The notes under the pieces were generated by a model. That model was not told where the DNA came from. It did not search any database and saw nothing but the letters and a program-made list of their open reading frames with translations. From positions 1 through 64,000 of the forward strand of contig CALHLC010000031.1 of NCBI GenBank assembly GCA_938034385.1: a stretch of 64,000 nt of DNA, in the 5' to 3' direction. The position numbers and the translations under genes are program-made. The stretch's first letter is position 1, and the number at the start of each line of letters is the position of its first letter. This DNA comes from an uncultured Bacteriovoracaceae bacterium. GTDB lineage: Bacteria > Bdellovibrionota > Bacteriovoracia > Bacteriovoracales > Bacteriovoracaceae. Positions 29,801 through 42,180 of the stretch are shown here, piece by piece.

Positions 29801-29936
29801 CTCCAGAGCATAAACAGGAATCTAAAACAAAAGAATGCTTCTTCTTTACATCCGTTTTTTCAGCTTGATTCTCTCTTTTTTTTGATGAAAAACACGAACT
29901 TAACAATAATAGAACAAGAAGGGTTAATACTTTCAT
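26808..29936 (-). CDS. Large lipoprotein with CxxCH motif, DUF11-like repeats and terminal dockerin-like module
   Basis: The 1042-residue protein starts with a lipoprotein signal (LLLLSSCFSS, lipid Cys about 15). Residues 20-490 form a domain shared with the gene at 59911; it contains FRPDLIENNESGD, GEGRFTF, FVILEYKLAM and IGQVRVNDFIN segments seen in uncharacterised myxobacterial/deltaproteobacterial proteins, and a single c-type haem motif CSSCH near residue 430. Three DUF11/CARDB-like beta-sandwich repeats follow (about 540-650, 675-780, 800-910), each with a V/L-NxG and a Cys pair. The C-terminus (about 925-1015) has two dockerin-like loops: GISTLDLVVLQRHILG and DFNGDGSVSGIDLVRIRKWVLG. 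Function unknown; probably an outer-membrane surface protein. It converges with the transporter gene, 3 nt apart. Confidence 0.8.
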   Translation of the reverse strand: MKVLTLLVLLLLSSCFSSKKRENQAEKTDVKKKHSFVLDSCLCSGVDEARDILHDNTLFITDSNVLSAIENKGFGFTNLLRNMIEPSNVSNDAHLQLFINQFLDNLILSEIPAGEKVTDEINDLIPLVKTREKLVNDWEKSGPDENGNRRFLERSPYSLISIAFRPDLIENNESGDLIHAGEGRFTFQKVGSTGSTQEHFVILEYKLAMENGSLKLGSNQAVSVQPWDRKTWNEQWALLSCLTRGTEDYLNQLEKVLQRVAIADYNNPKWPNQSSIGQVRVNDFINESPWSLMEMRLDKSMGSQGNFLIRHRMPNSPKDSYATISLGAVGLNLQFLNKPFSPTGNKEIVEFIINNKNEISDLNQRFHLPPKLEAWQNTYGFRANWGKELDRGVASFIPSGSESPVAFNDIDDSIISDNEKTMAKYRLVNTSCSSCHMSGFTSDSAEFQPSFLEAGRALGFGDIPFSQNTQNLNRPLANGGFETINIREAVTNFAHFRRNFPLSEFLKEDLLHREDELEFQLSVNSCHKEEVEEIDVSLEATIDNKNPNVDEEINVRLEAKNVGANTINSLRINDVLCPAPLSFVRLLTAFNSNIESSKDWFSTKSIAPNESIGINFICKAGISLVGEEVSYSVRNNQYIFSEDQIDQNIENHEINETINVQQEEIREIDLTTNVLNQTKTDFVEGEVISYKVQLVNVGKDTASNVKFRLTCPSGTTVEGAPGATKGSYSNDIWSIDTMARGVQETIDLRCKINIGLAGSVIDFIINSEDISSNEEDKVRNEFQKVSINVINDQKQSDIKVTLKSMRDLNIKSGEDLHYRLDLENLGPEIAPRVMYKFECPEGSMGIPELETFNSGGVFQGANSRTWQLLNLGIGQKKFLEYKCKTKESLRNKVIRHSISDSNLTLESTIDGNIPNHTSGTIFTNARALRVCDFDISQPINSSQGISTLDLVVLQRHILGLKLVGEPTPNPFNLPFLENTFGGKKLDFNGDGSVSGIDLVRIRKWVLGIFRTWEEAFKNNRTVNDCDVFRPFENIRYENMDKQ

Positions 29937-30129
29937 ATGGGTTCTTATCGATCTAGATGAGAAAATCCTTAGCTTTGAAATATGTCCTTATTTAGTACTA
30001 AATTTGAGCTTCTAAAACTAATTAAAACAGCTCTATTCTTCTCCTAATACCCTCTATTGTCTTTCTATCTAAATCCTCTTCTAAATATATTGCAAGTTTA
30101 TTCACATTTAGTTATTTTCTCTCAAGCTT

Positions 30130-30528
30130 ATGAAGACTTTATTACTACTATTTTTATCTCTAAATTCACTTTCTGAATGTTTTGTTAAATCTACAATTTG
30201 TGTTGGAAAAAACGAAACATCCAATGACTACGAACTTATTGATAAAAGTTGTCTTTTTTCTTATATGGAAGAAGATTCGAGTAAGTTAGTAAAATATATA
30301 AAAAACTATCAATATTTTATTATTAAGAATAATTATAAAAATATTAAAAATTTTTATAATTTAACTAAAGAAGAATTTTATAAGGAAGATTACAGACCTT
30401 TTAGTATTAAATTTATTAGGAAATCTTTTATTTTAAAAAATTTAAAGAACAAGTCAAAATCAGTTATTCCATTAAGTGACTCTACTTGTTCTTTTATTAA
30501 CTACATTGAATCTATTCCTGGTCATTAA
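30130..30528 (+). CDS. Small secreted hypothetical protein with cysteines
   Basis: The 132-residue product begins with a signal-like segment (KTLLLLFLSLNSLSE). The mature part is rich in Lys, Asn, Tyr and Phe and has four or five cysteines that could form disulfides (ECFVKSTICVG, KSCLF, STCSF). I recognise no family. The codon use is extremely AT-rich even for this window. It stands alone on the plus strand and ends one base before the convergent gene's stop. Confidence 0.5.
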   Translation: MKTLLLLFLSLNSLSECFVKSTICVGKNETSNDYELIDKSCLFSYMEEDSSKLVKYIKNYQYFIIKNNYKNIKNFYNLTKEEFYKEDYRPFSIKFIRKSFILKNLKNKSKSVIPLSDSTCSFINYIESIPGH

Positions 30529-30529
30529 T

Positions 30530-31000
30530 TTAGAGGCAATCCTTCTTTGATCTTCTATCAGGAAGTTTCGAATTTCTTGAATGAGTAAATTTAAATTTTC
30601 CAATTTTCAATTCAACATCTTCATGTAACCACATTCTACAAACTTTATCTCTATCATTATAGACAAATGCTTTCTTTAGGGTAATTTTCATAATTGACTT
30701 TTTATTGATTGACCCATGTTCTTTAATAATCTTTAGAAACTCTTGTGATTCATCATTTAAGCAATCACCAGCAGCTAGACAAGGAGCAGACACTCCAATA
30801 TTTCTATGTTCCATCAATGAATGCTTTGCTAATTGAGGAACTAAAATTTTTAAAAAATCTCTTCCATAACCAGCACTTGAACAAATCACACTTTGCTCAT
30901 TTAATAATAGCTTTACAGGGATTTTTTTAACTGAAATAACTCTTTCACCAGATTGAGCATAGATACTAATTAACAATGTAAATAAACTTAAAAATTTCAT
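30530..31000 (-). CDS. Secreted hypothetical protein, 156 residues
   Basis: A signal peptide (KFLSLFTLLISIYAQS) precedes a mature part of about 140 residues with cysteines at VICSSAGYG, APCLAAGDCLND, KVCRMW and KKDCL. No known family is recognised. An AAGGAG-type ribosome site lies before the ATG (31004-31012 on the plus strand reads ttctccttt). It is convergent with the small gene at 30130 with a 1-nt gap. An envelope role is inferred only from the signal peptide. Confidence 0.55.
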   Translation of the reverse strand: MKFLSLFTLLISIYAQSGERVISVKKIPVKLLLNEQSVICSSAGYGRDFLKILVPQLAKHSLMEHRNIGVSAPCLAAGDCLNDESQEFLKIIKEHGSINKKSIMKITLKKAFVYNDRDKVCRMWLHEDVELKIGKFKFTHSRNSKLPDRRSKKDCL

Positions 31001-31105
31001 AAATTCTCCTTTTGTGAAATCCTAAAAAGAGAATAGATTCAAATTTATTATAAAAATAATTAATATTTAGAATGTTTATGATGCTTTTTTTGAATAATAG
31101 GTATT

Positions 31106-31130
31106 AAAAAGGCCCTTAATTCTAAGGGCC
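31106..31130 (-). terminator. Intrinsic terminator of the gyrA-atpI-atpB-atpE direction
   Basis: On the minus strand an 8-bp perfect stem GGCCCTTA / TAAGGGCC with a 4-nt loop (31111-31130) is followed by TTTTT. It lies 29 nt after the atpE stop. This is the clearest factor-independent terminator in the window. Confidence 0.85.
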
Positions 31131-31159
31131 GAACTTTTTAATTAACTAGATAAATTATT

Positions 31160-31471
31160 TTATCCAGCGATTGATGATACGCTCATACCATTAGCGATAA
31201 CAAATGCAAGAATTGCAAGTGCCTCTAAAAGTGCTAATGAAATAATAAGTGGTGTCTGAATCTTACCAGCAGCTGATGGGTTTCTTGCGATTCCATCAAG
31301 AGCTGTAGAAGCAGCTTTACCTTGTCCATATGCAGCTCCAATAACAGCTAAGGCCATACATAGACCTTTTGCCATTGCAACCCATGAAACATCTGTAATT
31401 TTAGATGCGTACTCTTGTGCAAAAGCTGGTGCTACGAATAATAAAACTAAAGCGGGAAGTAATTTTCTCAT
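31160..31471 (-). CDS. atpE: ATP synthase F0 subunit c
   Basis: The c-ring subunit carries the proton-binding carboxylate. The 103-residue protein is longer than the usual 75-85 because it begins with a signal-like segment (RKLLPALVLLFVAPAFAQ). Helix 1 has AVIGAAYGQGKAASTALDGIARNP and helix 2 has IISLALLEALAILAFVIA with the essential Glu. The residue after that Glu is Ala rather than Ser/Thr, which favours proton over sodium coupling. I chose the ATG at 31471, preceded by AAGGAG; the open frame extends further upstream only inside atpB. It is the last gene before the terminator. Confidence 0.93.
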   Translation of the reverse strand: MRKLLPALVLLFVAPAFAQEYASKITDVSWVAMAKGLCMALAVIGAAYGQGKAASTALDGIARNPSAAGKIQTPLIISLALLEALAILAFVIANGMSVSSIAG

Positions 31472-31490
31472 TTTTTTCTCCTTGTATTTT

Positions 31491-32339
31491 CTAAGCGTGT
31501 GCGTGCCCATGATCGTGTTCATGCCCATGCTCGTGTTCTTCATCATGTCCGTGTTCTTCATCATGTCCGTGTAAATCTGTTGCCATTTGCACATATACAA
31601 CACTTAAAATAGTAAAAACAAATGCCTGCATAAAACAAACAAATATTCCTAAAAAGATAAATGGAATAGGCACAACCTGTGGAATTAAATCATAGAAAGC
31701 TTCTAAGACTTTATGATCTCCAGTAATATTTCCTTTAAGTCTTAATGCTAAAGACAAAGGTCTAATTGTATTTGAAATAATCTCAATACAAAAAATTAAT
31801 AACGAAATTGGAACTAATAAGATTGGAAGTTTAGGTCCAAAGAAATGTCCCAGGTAATGCTTAATCCCCTGAGCTTTAATTCCTTTAAAATTGTAATATA
31901 GAAAAGAAAAAATCCCTAAAGCAAAAGTAGTATTAAAGTTTGTTGTAGCAGAACTAAACCCTGGTATTAATCCAAAAGCATTCGTTAAAAAAATAAATAC
32001 AAATAAAAAGCAAGCATATGGAAAAAATTGTTGTGCTCTTTTTTCATCCATTACTTCTTGGCAAAGATTATACATTCCTTGACCAATCTCTTCGATAATA
32101 TTTCTAATGCTAATTCCATTATCTGGAAGCACTAAATCTTTTTCTTCTTTTTTACTTGTTAAAACTCTATAGAGAAGACCAATAAGTATTACTATAATTC
32201 CAACTAAACCAAATTGAAGCATGTGCTCTTTTACATGAAACATACTTTCAATTTTTTTGAGCCATAAAAAGCCAGCAGCATAAGTATTGACTGAAAAGAA
32301 GAATAAAACGCTGGGCGTTAATTTTATTAGTTTATTCAT
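31491..32339 (-). CDS. atpB: ATP synthase F0 subunit a
   Basis: Subunit a forms the proton half-channels of F0. The 282-residue product has an N-terminal signal-like stretch and about six helices. The ISNTIRPLSLALRLKGNITG segment contains the essential arginine. The last 25 or so residues are an extreme His/Glu/Asp tail encoded by short imperfect DNA repeats (HGHDEEHGHDEEHEHG). It is 19 nt upstream of atpE and downstream of the atpI-like gene, separate by 20 kb from the rest of the ATP synthase operon. Confidence 0.95.
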   Translation of the reverse strand: MNKLIKLTPSVLFFFSVNTYAAGFLWLKKIESMFHVKEHMLQFGLVGIIVILIGLLYRVLTSKKEEKDLVLPDNGISIRNIIEEIGQGMYNLCQEVMDEKRAQQFFPYACFLFVFIFLTNAFGLIPGFSSATTNFNTTFALGIFSFLYYNFKGIKAQGIKHYLGHFFGPKLPILLVPISLLIFCIEIISNTIRPLSLALRLKGNITGDHKVLEAFYDLIPQVVPIPFIFLGIFVCFMQAFVFTILSVVYVQMATDLHGHDEEHGHDEEHEHGHEHDHGHAHA

Positions 32340-32389
32340 TAATCCTCTAAATTTTTTTTAATAATTTTTAATACTTACTTAGTGTGATT

Positions 32390-32734
32390 TCAAGCTTTTT
32401 TAAGAGAAACAATTAAGATTCCCATTTGTACAAAGAAAATCACTATCAAGCTTATTAGATATTCCGACTTTAGGTTCAAGAAATATAATAATAGCCCCAA
32501 AATAACTAATTTAAGGAGTAGATAGAAATAAAGCTTCTTGTGACCTAGCTCAGTTTCAAGGCCTGCTATACGCTCAACTATCCCAATTAAAGACAGATGA
32601 TTTGCTATGACCAAAATAAATAAAATAGCAACATCTGAAATATTCTTTAGATAATAGAGTGCTCCACCAAAGCAGATTAAGCTTAGAGGTATATAAAGAG
32701 AGAGATTAAGCTTCTTTATCATCGCTTGATTCAT
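32390..32734 (-). CDS. atpI: AtpI-like membrane protein (probable F0 assembly factor)
   Basis: The 114-residue protein has four predicted membrane helices and few charged residues, like the ATP synthase I-chain family. Sequence conservation in that family is low, so the call leans on size, topology and position directly before atpB. The start lies inside the gyrA 3' end (29-nt overlap), suggesting translational coupling with gyrA. AtpI/UncI helps assemble the c-ring or supply magnesium in some bacteria. Confidence 0.6.
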   Translation of the reverse strand: MNQAMIKKLNLSLYIPLSLICFGGALYYLKNISDVAILFILVIANHLSLIGIVERIAGLETELGHKKLYFYLLLKLVILGLLLYFLNLKSEYLISLIVIFFVQMGILIVSLKKA

Positions 32735-35201
32735 CGCCAGTTGGTTTATCTTCAGATTCCACTAACTTCTCAACTGCAACAACTTGCTCATCATCATTAA
32801 CTCTCATTACTCGGACACCTTGAGTATTTCGACCAACAATTGATATTCCATCAACTCCAGTTCTAATAACCTGACCTTTATCAGAAATAATCATAATGTC
32901 GTCATTATCTGAAACTGGTAAAACTTCAACTATGTCTCCATTCTTAGGAGTAAGCTTCATGGCAATAACACCTTTTCCACCTCTAGATTGAACTTTATAT
33001 TCACTAGCTTCAGTTCGTTTACCAAAACCTTTAGAAGTCATTGATAGAATTTTCATTGAATCATTTACAATAATCATTCCAACTAAGTGCTCAGCTGATG
33101 TTAAATTAATTCCTTTAACACCCTGACTAACTCTTCCCATATTTCTACATTGTGATTCTTCAAATCTAATTGCTTTTCCTGAACTAGCACATAGTAAAAT
33201 ATTGTCACCTTCAGATACTATCTTACAGCTTACTATCTCATCACCTTCATTAATCTTAATTGCTTTTTTACCATTTTGATTAATTCGAACATATTCTTCT
33301 AAAGAAGTTTTCTTGATAATCCCACGCTTAGTTGAAATAACTAATGATTTACCAGTGATATCAGAAGGCATAGAAAGAACTTGTTTTACTTTTTGTCCAT
33401 TTGGAATAGCAAGCAGGTTAACAATATTTCTACCTTTAGCAGTTCTACTTGCTTCTGGAATTTTATATACTTTAATGTTGAAAACGATACCTTTATCAGT
33501 GAAAAACATAATCGTATCATGAGTGTCAGCTGTAAAAATATTTGTAAAGAAATCTTCTTCATTGCCACTTCCCTTAACACCTTTTCCACCTCTTTTTTGA
33601 GACTTATAAGTATCAGTGGCCATTCTTTTCACATAACCTTTATGAGTAGTCGTAACAATTACCTCTTCATTTTTAACAGTATCAATAAAGCTAATTTCAT
33701 CTTCTTTAGCTAAAATATCTGTTTTTCTTTCATCACCATAATTTTCAAGAATAATTTCAAACTCTTCTTTGATAATTGATTTTACTTTTCCATCATCAGC
33801 TAAGATTCCTTCTAATCTTGAAATCTCTTCTTTAACTTCTTTATATTGAGCAAGAATCTTATCTCTTTCAAGACCAGTTAATCTTTGTAGTTTCATATCC
33901 AAAATACCTTGAGCTTGTATTTTAGATAATGAATAACTTGCTATTAAATTATTTCTAGCTTCTTCAGGACCTTTTGATTTTTTAATCATCTCAACAATTG
34001 CATCGATATTCTCAACTGCAATTTTTAATCCTTCAAGAATATGTGCCCTCGCTTTTGCTTTTCGAAGTTCAAATCTAGTTCTTCTTACAACAACTTCTTG
34101 TCTGTGATCAATGAAACATTTTAATTGTTCCTTAATATTCATAACTTTCGGTTGACCATTATGAATTGATAGGAAAATGATTCCAAAACTAACTTGAAGT
34201 TGCGTTTGTTTATAAAGTCTATTTAAGACAACATTAGCTGGTTGACCTCTTTTAATATCAATAACAATTCGAATACCTAATCTATTCGATTCATCTTTAA
34301 TATCAGAAATTCCCTCTAGTTCTTTTTGGTTAACTAAGTATGCAATCTTTTCAATAAGCCTAGATTTATTAACTTGATATGGAATTTCATTAATAATAAT
34401 TCTTTCTCTTTCATTTTTTCCATAAACTTCAATTTCGGCTTTAGCTCTAATTTGAAGAATACCTTTACCTGTATGATAAGCCTGCTTTATTCCAGCTGTT
34501 CCATGTATAGATCCACCAGTTGGAAAATCTGGTCCAGGAATTATTTCAAGTAACTCAGGTATGCTTATTGCAGGATTAGCTATTAGACCTAATAAACCTT
34601 TCATAATTTCACTTAAATTATGTGGCGGAATATTTGTCGCCATACCAACAGCAATACCTGTTGATCCATTTATTAATAAATTTGGGACTTTAGTTGGTAG
34701 TACAATTGGCTCTTTTAATGAATCATCATAGTTTGGTTGCCAATCAACTGTATCTTTATCGATATCTCTTAAAAGCTCTTCAGCAAGCTTTTGCATTCTA
34801 ATCTCTGTATATCTCATCGCGGCAGCGTTATCACCATCGATAGATCCAAAGTTTCCTTGCCCATCAACAATTTGATATCTCATAGAGAAATCTTGAGCAA
34901 GACGAACAATAGAATTATAAACAGCACTATCACCATGTGGGTGATACTTACCAATAACATCACCAACAACTCTTGCAGACTTTAGAAAAGGTCTATTGTG
35001 ATAGTTATTTAGCATATGCATTGCATATAAAATTCTTCTATGAACTGGTTTTAAACCATCTCGAACATCTGGAAGTGCTCTACCAATGATTACAGACATA
35101 GCGTAATCAAGATAGCATTCCTTCATCTCTTTTCTTATAGGAAGTATCTGAATATCCTTCCCAGAATTTTGATTATTTTCAGTATTGTCGTTATCGCTCA
35201 T
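32706..35201 (-). CDS. gyrA: DNA gyrase subunit A
   Basis: GyrA breaks and rejoins DNA in the A2B2 gyrase that introduces negative supercoils. The 831-residue protein has the winged-helix/tower core with the catalytic tyrosine in [11 protein letters not shown] and a C-terminal six-bladed beta-pinwheel including the GyrA box QRGGKGVKG. In the quinolone region the sequence is [13 protein letters not shown]: Ser is present at the E. coli 83 position, but the 87 position is Asn (residue 96 here) instead of the usual Asp. It lies 27 nt downstream of gyrB and overlaps the atpI-like gene. Confidence 0.98.
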   Translation of the reverse strand: MSDNDNTENNQNSGKDIQILPIRKEMKECYLDYAMSVIIGRALPDVRDGLKPVHRRILYAMHMLNNYHNRPFLKSARVVGDVIGKYHPHGDSAVYNSIVRLAQDFSMRYQIVDGQGNFGSIDGDNAAAMRYTEIRMQKLAEELLRDIDKDTVDWQPNYDDSLKEPIVLPTKVPNLLINGSTGIAVGMATNIPPHNLSEIMKGLLGLIANPAISIPELLEIIPGPDFPTGGSIHGTAGIKQAYHTGKGILQIRAKAEIEVYGKNERERIIINEIPYQVNKSRLIEKIAYLVNQKELEGISDIKDESNRLGIRIVIDIKRGQPANVVLNRLYKQTQLQVSFGIIFLSIHNGQPKVMNIKEQLKCFIDHRQEVVVRRTRFELRKAKARAHILEGLKIAVENIDAIVEMIKKSKGPEEARNNLIASYSLSKIQAQGILDMKLQRLTGLERDKILAQYKEVKEEISRLEGILADDGKVKSIIKEEFEIILENYGDERKTDILAKEDEISFIDTVKNEEVIVTTTHKGYVKRMATDTYKSQKRGGKGVKGSGNEEDFFTNIFTADTHDTIMFFTDKGIVFNIKVYKIPEASRTAKGRNIVNLLAIPNGQKVKQVLSMPSDITGKSLVISTKRGIIKKTSLEEYVRINQNGKKAIKINEGDEIVSCKIVSEGDNILLCASSGKAIRFEESQCRNMGRVSQGVKGINLTSAEHLVGMIIVNDSMKILSMTSKGFGKRTEASEYKVQSRGGKGVIAMKLTPKNGDIVEVLPVSDNDDIMIISDKGQVIRTGVDGISIVGRNTQGVRVMRVNDDEQVVAVEKLVESEDKPTGDESSDDKEA

Positions 35202-35228
35202 ATTTTATCCTAATTATTTTTTCGATTT

Positions 35229-38812
<3,584 letters not shown>

Positions 38813-38819
38813 AGAATCA

Positions 38820-39941
38820 TCAGATCCTAAGAGGCATTATAATTCCTAAAAAATCTGGACTTGCTTGAGATTTAATTACTAATGGACTTAATGAATTATT
38901 AATCTCAAATGAAATATCTCCAGTTTCTAGAGCAGATAATGTATCTAATACATATCCTGCATTTAGATTCATATCTAACTCTTCTCCAGTATAATCAGCA
39001 TCTACTGTTTCATATGCTTCACCAAAAGCTTCGTTGTTTGCTCTTAATTCTATTTTATTATTTCTAAAACTAAATTTAATACCCTTTGTGTTCTCATTAG
39101 ATAAAATTTTAATTCTTTTAATAGCATCATAGAGATCTATTCTTTTAAAATTTGCAGAGAAATTTGTCTTAGCAGGTATAACAGATTCATATTTTGGATA
39201 TTCTCTTGATATTAATCTTATAGACAAAGATTTTCCATCATCATTAGTTGCAATTAAAAATGATTCATTGAAACTTATGGTTATATTTTGAAGTTCTCCA
39301 GAATCACTCATTTTTTTAAGTTCACTTATCCCCTTTCTTGGAATAATGATTCCTTTATTAAGTGAATCTGAACCTTTCATTGTTGCTATGCTTTTATCTA
39401 TTAAAGCTAACCTATGTCCATCAATTGCTACTGCTCTTATTTTATTATCAAATTCTTGGAAATATATTCCATTAAGAAACATTCTTGTTTCATCATTGCT
39501 CATTGCAAAAGATGTTTTAGAAATTATTTCTTTAAGTAATTCAGAATTTATTCCAATTTTTTGATCTTCATTGTGATTAAATGATGAGATAGGAAAGTCA
39601 CCTGTTGGAACAACTAATAATGAGTATTCAACATTTTTACATTTAAGATTTATTAAATTTTCATTTTCATTTATATTAATTTCTATTTCGTCATCTGGTA
39701 ATTCTCTAAGTATGTCATGTATGTTTTTTGTATTTAGACAAAACTTAGTATCAGATTCAGACTTAACTTCAATTATGGCTTTTGCTGATATATCTAAATC
39801 TGTGGCTACTATAGCAAGTTTGTTATTTTTAATTTCAAATAAGAGATTTGATAATATTGGTCTTGATGTTTTCTTTGCAACAACAGATGCTACTGAATTA
39901 ACAGAATCAAAAAGTTGTTTTGAATTTAGAGTAAACTTCAT
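38820..39941 (-). CDS. dnaN: DNA polymerase III beta subunit (sliding clamp)
   Basis: The clamp forms a dimeric ring that tethers the replicase to DNA. The product has the triplicated clamp fold over about 373 residues, with KFTLNSKQLFDSVNSV at the start, DGHRLALIDK in the middle and PDFLGIIMPLRI at the end (the C-terminal M-P-L-R forms part of the peptide-binding pocket). An ATG two codons earlier (39947) is only 2 nt from the AGG ribosome site; the ATG at 39941 has normal spacing, so I prefer it. dnaA, its usual upstream neighbour, lies 2.4 kb away in the opposite orientation. Confidence 0.95.
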   Translation of the reverse strand: MKFTLNSKQLFDSVNSVASVVAKKTSRPILSNLLFEIKNNKLAIVATDLDISAKAIIEVKSESDTKFCLNTKNIHDILRELPDDEIEININENENLINLKCKNVEYSLLVVPTGDFPISSFNHNEDQKIGINSELLKEIISKTSFAMSNDETRMFLNGIYFQEFDNKIRAVAIDGHRLALIDKSIATMKGSDSLNKGIIIPRKGISELKKMSDSGELQNITISFNESFLIATNDDGKSLSIRLISREYPKYESVIPAKTNFSANFKRIDLYDAIKRIKILSNENTKGIKFSFRNNKIELRANNEAFGEAYETVDADYTGEELDMNLNAGYVLDTLSALETGDISFEINNSLSPLVIKSQASPDFLGIIMPLRI

Positions 39942-40318
39942 ACACATTACCTATTTATTTAAAACTATATATATATAAATTAATAATTATACCTTGGAAA
40001 CTGTGTAGAATTTATATAATCTAACAATTTCAAGCACTTGATCTATATGAATTTTTTCTATTTATTTATAACTTCAAATTTTTTTTAGCATCTAATTCGG
40101 ATATGAATATTTAAGTTGCTAGAATCTTTTACTTTTGAAGTCTTTTTCACACTCAAGATTGAATATCTTAAATATTTCTCTAGAGATCAAAAAATTAAGA
40201 AAATTTAATAGATTTATCAACATCTTGTTAACAATGTTAATAAAATTGGCTCTTACAACTTGAAATTCTTATTAATCCCCGTGAGAAGTGTTAATAAGTA
40301 TGAATTTTAGTACTTATT
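39942..40318. other. Non-coding gap dnaN/yidC: candidate origin part with DnaA-box-like 9-mers
   Basis: A 377-nt gap without a convincing gene. It holds an alternating AT tract (39961-39991) that could unwind easily. Near the yidC side are three 9-mers resembling DnaA boxes: TTATCAACA at 40214-40222, and TTATTAACA on the minus strand at 40235-40243 and 40289-40297, plus the 10-bp palindrome TTGTTAACAA at 40225-40234. A perfect 8-bp inverted repeat (AATAAGTA / TACTTATT, 10-nt loop) occupies 40293-40318 right after the yidC stop. None of the boxes is exact, so origin function is inference. Confidence 0.45.
39986..39991 (-). promoter_or_regulatory. Candidate -10 box for the dnaN-recF-gyrB-gyrA unit
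   Basis: A TATAAT (ATTATA on the plus strand) lies 45 nt upstream of the dnaN ATG on the minus strand. No good -35 element is visible at 16-18 nt. The following long alternating AT stretch is unusual for a leader. Confidence 0.35.
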
Positions 40319-41782
40319 CTATACTTTAATTTTTTTGAGAACTAAAAATTGAATTCCTATTCCAAACAATGTTGAAATAAAAATATATAAGTTCAATCCA
40401 CTTGGAAGGTCTTTCATAATGAAAGCAAATATTAAGGGCAAGAACATCATTACTTTTTGTTGAGTTGGGTCAGCTGCTGTTGTAGGAGTTAGCTTTTGTT
40501 GAGCAAACATAGCTAGGCCCATTAAAACTGGGAGTAAATAATATGGATCTTTTGCACTTAAATCTTGAATCCAGCCTAGAAATGGAGCCTCAACTAATTC
40601 TACTGAGTTATAGAGGACTTTATAAAATGCAAAGAAAATAGGCATTTGAAGCAGCATAGGAAAGCATCCACTCATTGGGTTTGTTCCAGCTCTTTTAAAT
40701 AATGCCATTGTTTCTTTTTGAACCTTGGCAGGATCGTTTTTATATTTTTCTTTAATTTTAGTTAATTCGGGTTGGATGCTCTGCATCTTTTTCATATTTT
40801 TAGTTGATATGTATTGAAGAGGAAAGGTTAAGAATCTTATTAATAGAGTTAATAAAATTATTGCAATGCCCCAATTTGGTACCAATCCATAAAAAAACTG
40901 TAAGCCTCTGAGAACTGGAACAGCAATAATTGAGAAAAAGCCAAAATCTACTGCCATGTGGAGGTTGTTTCCTATCTTTATTAATTGATCATAGGTTTTC
41001 TTTACAAAGATAATTGAAAAGCCTTGATTAATTGGAGTGATAATATTTAATTTATTATCTATGCCTGTAGAAATTGTAGACTGATTATTTTCTCTACTTA
41101 GCACTGTAGTTAGTGTGTGGTAATAAAAATCAGAACCAAACCACTGAGCTCCACTTGTTGCCTTTTCTTCTGACCCTACTGTAATTGTTTCAAGGTTGTG
41201 TTTATTATCCAAGTAAGTAAATTGACTTATTTGAACACCATTTTTTTCTAAAACATTTGAATGAACAATATGTTTAATAGAGCTAAATCCATTATTTTTT
41301 GTAATATCAAATTTTAAAAGACCACTGTCTTGAATATTTAAATTAATATCAATTGTTTGGCTGCTTAATGTATAAGATTTTTCTGAGTTTTTATTAACAT
41401 TGAAATTAATTTTTTGAGCTTGATTATTACTTATAAAAAAAATCTCTTGCAACACTTTTGGTTGATTAAATAACTCATTAGCATTTTTATTTTTATAACT
41501 AGCTCCAACTATTTCTAAATTTGAACTAATTTTATAATTGAATTCTCCAGTACTTATTTCAAAAATCTCCCCACTTGGTTCTATAGGGGCAGGTGTTATA
41601 TCAGTATTAATAGGTGTTTGAGCTGTTGAGTTAGACTTGTTAGCATTTCCTGTTGCTTGGTTTGAAATAGTTTCTTCGGGTTTAGTAAGATCTTTTTTAG
41701 GTGCAAAGAAAAACTGCCATCCAAATAGAATTAATCCAGAAATTAATACTGCAAGCATTGCTCGAGTTTGATCGGTTTTCAT
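40319..41782 (-). CDS. yidC: Membrane protein insertase YidC/Oxa1
   Basis: YidC inserts proteins into the cytoplasmic membrane, including ATP synthase subunit c. The 487-residue Gram-negative type has an N-terminal anchor (AMLAVLISGLILFGWQFFF), a large periplasmic beta-domain and the conserved five-helix insertase core: WGIAIILLTLLIRFLTFPLQ, with its hydrophilic-groove arginine, and NPMSGCFPMLLQMPIFFAFY. A short Asn/Thr/Pro/Ser-rich linker (about 40-75) includes a copy of the PIEPS-coding motif found in mnmE. It is followed by rnpA and rpmH upstream on the same strand, the normal rpmH-rnpA-yidC unit. Confidence 0.96.
   Translation of the reverse strand: MKTDQTRAMLAVLISGLILFGWQFFFAPKKDLTKPEETISNQATGNANKSNSTAQTPINTDITPAPIEPSGEIFEISTGEFNYKISSNLEIVGASYKNKNANELFNQPKVLQEIFFISNNQAQKINFNVNKNSEKSYTLSSQTIDINLNIQDSGLLKFDITKNNGFSSIKHIVHSNVLEKNGVQISQFTYLDNKHNLETITVGSEEKATSGAQWFGSDFYYHTLTTVLSRENNQSTISTGIDNKLNIITPINQGFSIIFVKKTYDQLIKIGNNLHMAVDFGFFSIIAVPVLRGLQFFYGLVPNWGIAIILLTLLIRFLTFPLQYISTKNMKKMQSIQPELTKIKEKYKNDPAKVQKETMALFKRAGTNPMSGCFPMLLQMPIFFAFYKVLYNSVELVEAPFLGWIQDLSAKDPYYLLPVLMGLAMFAQQKLTPTTAADPTQQKVMMFLPLIFAFIMKDLPSGLNLYIFISTLFGIGIQFLVLKKIKV
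41577..41590 (-). repeat. Copy of the CYATAGAACCA motif inside yidC
   Basis: On the minus strand the sequence GCCCCTATAGAACCAAGT lies in the yidC linker. The 14-mer CTATAGAACCAAGT is identical to one in mnmE at 44139-44152. See the six-copy array at 45032. Confidence 0.55.
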
Positions 41783-42180
41783 TTTTTTCCTTCTAAGAAT
41801 TTACTAAGCTTTGCTTTGTATTCTTGGAGATTGTCTTTATTAATTGTTCTAGAATTTATAACAATTAGAGCGTCATGGCCCAATTTTTTATATGGAGAAA
41901 TTCTAAAAGACTCTTTGGTCATTCTCTTTACTTTATTTCTAAACACGGCATTCCCGCATTTTTTAGAAACACTTATTCCTATTCTGGATGTATCAGTATT
42001 ATTTTTTTTGAAATAAATTCTAAAAAATTTATTAGAATATGTTTTTGAATTATCTCTAAGATTTGAAAAATCTTTTTTTGATCTTAATCTGTTACTTTTT
42101 GGATAATTATTTTTTTCCAACACTAACAGTAAGTCTCTTTCTGCCTTTTCTTCTTCTTCTCTTGATAACATTTTGACCAT
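41779..42180 (-). CDS. rnpA: Ribonuclease P protein component
   Basis: RnpA is the protein cofactor of RNase P, which matures tRNA 5' ends. The family core is visible: [46 protein letters not shown] (the RNR-type motif as R-N-K-V-K-R) and [12 protein letters not shown]. The start is uncertain. ATG codons at 42180 and 42171 would give about 130 residues and overlap rpmH by 65-74 nt in another frame; a GTG at 42123 would give the usual 114 residues with a 17-nt overlap. No strong ribosome site decides between them. yidC begins 4 nt inside the 3' end. Confidence 0.85.
   Translation of the reverse strand: MVKMLSREEEEKAERDLLLVLEKNNYPKSNRLRSKKDFSNLRDNSKTYSNKFFRIYFKKNNTDTSRIGISVSKKCGNAVFRNKVKRMTKESFRISPYKKLGHDALIVINSRTINKDNLQEYKAKLSKFLEGKK

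Noticed and set aside
31472-31603. Upstream extension of atpE to give 147 residues
   Set aside because: The added part is the reverse-frame reading of the atpB His-rich tail; the ATG at 31471 has a good ribosome site and gives a normal c subunit.
40293-40318. Inverted repeat after yidC considered as its terminator
   Set aside because: The stem is AT-rich and no T run follows on the minus strand; an origin-related or incidental structure is as likely.
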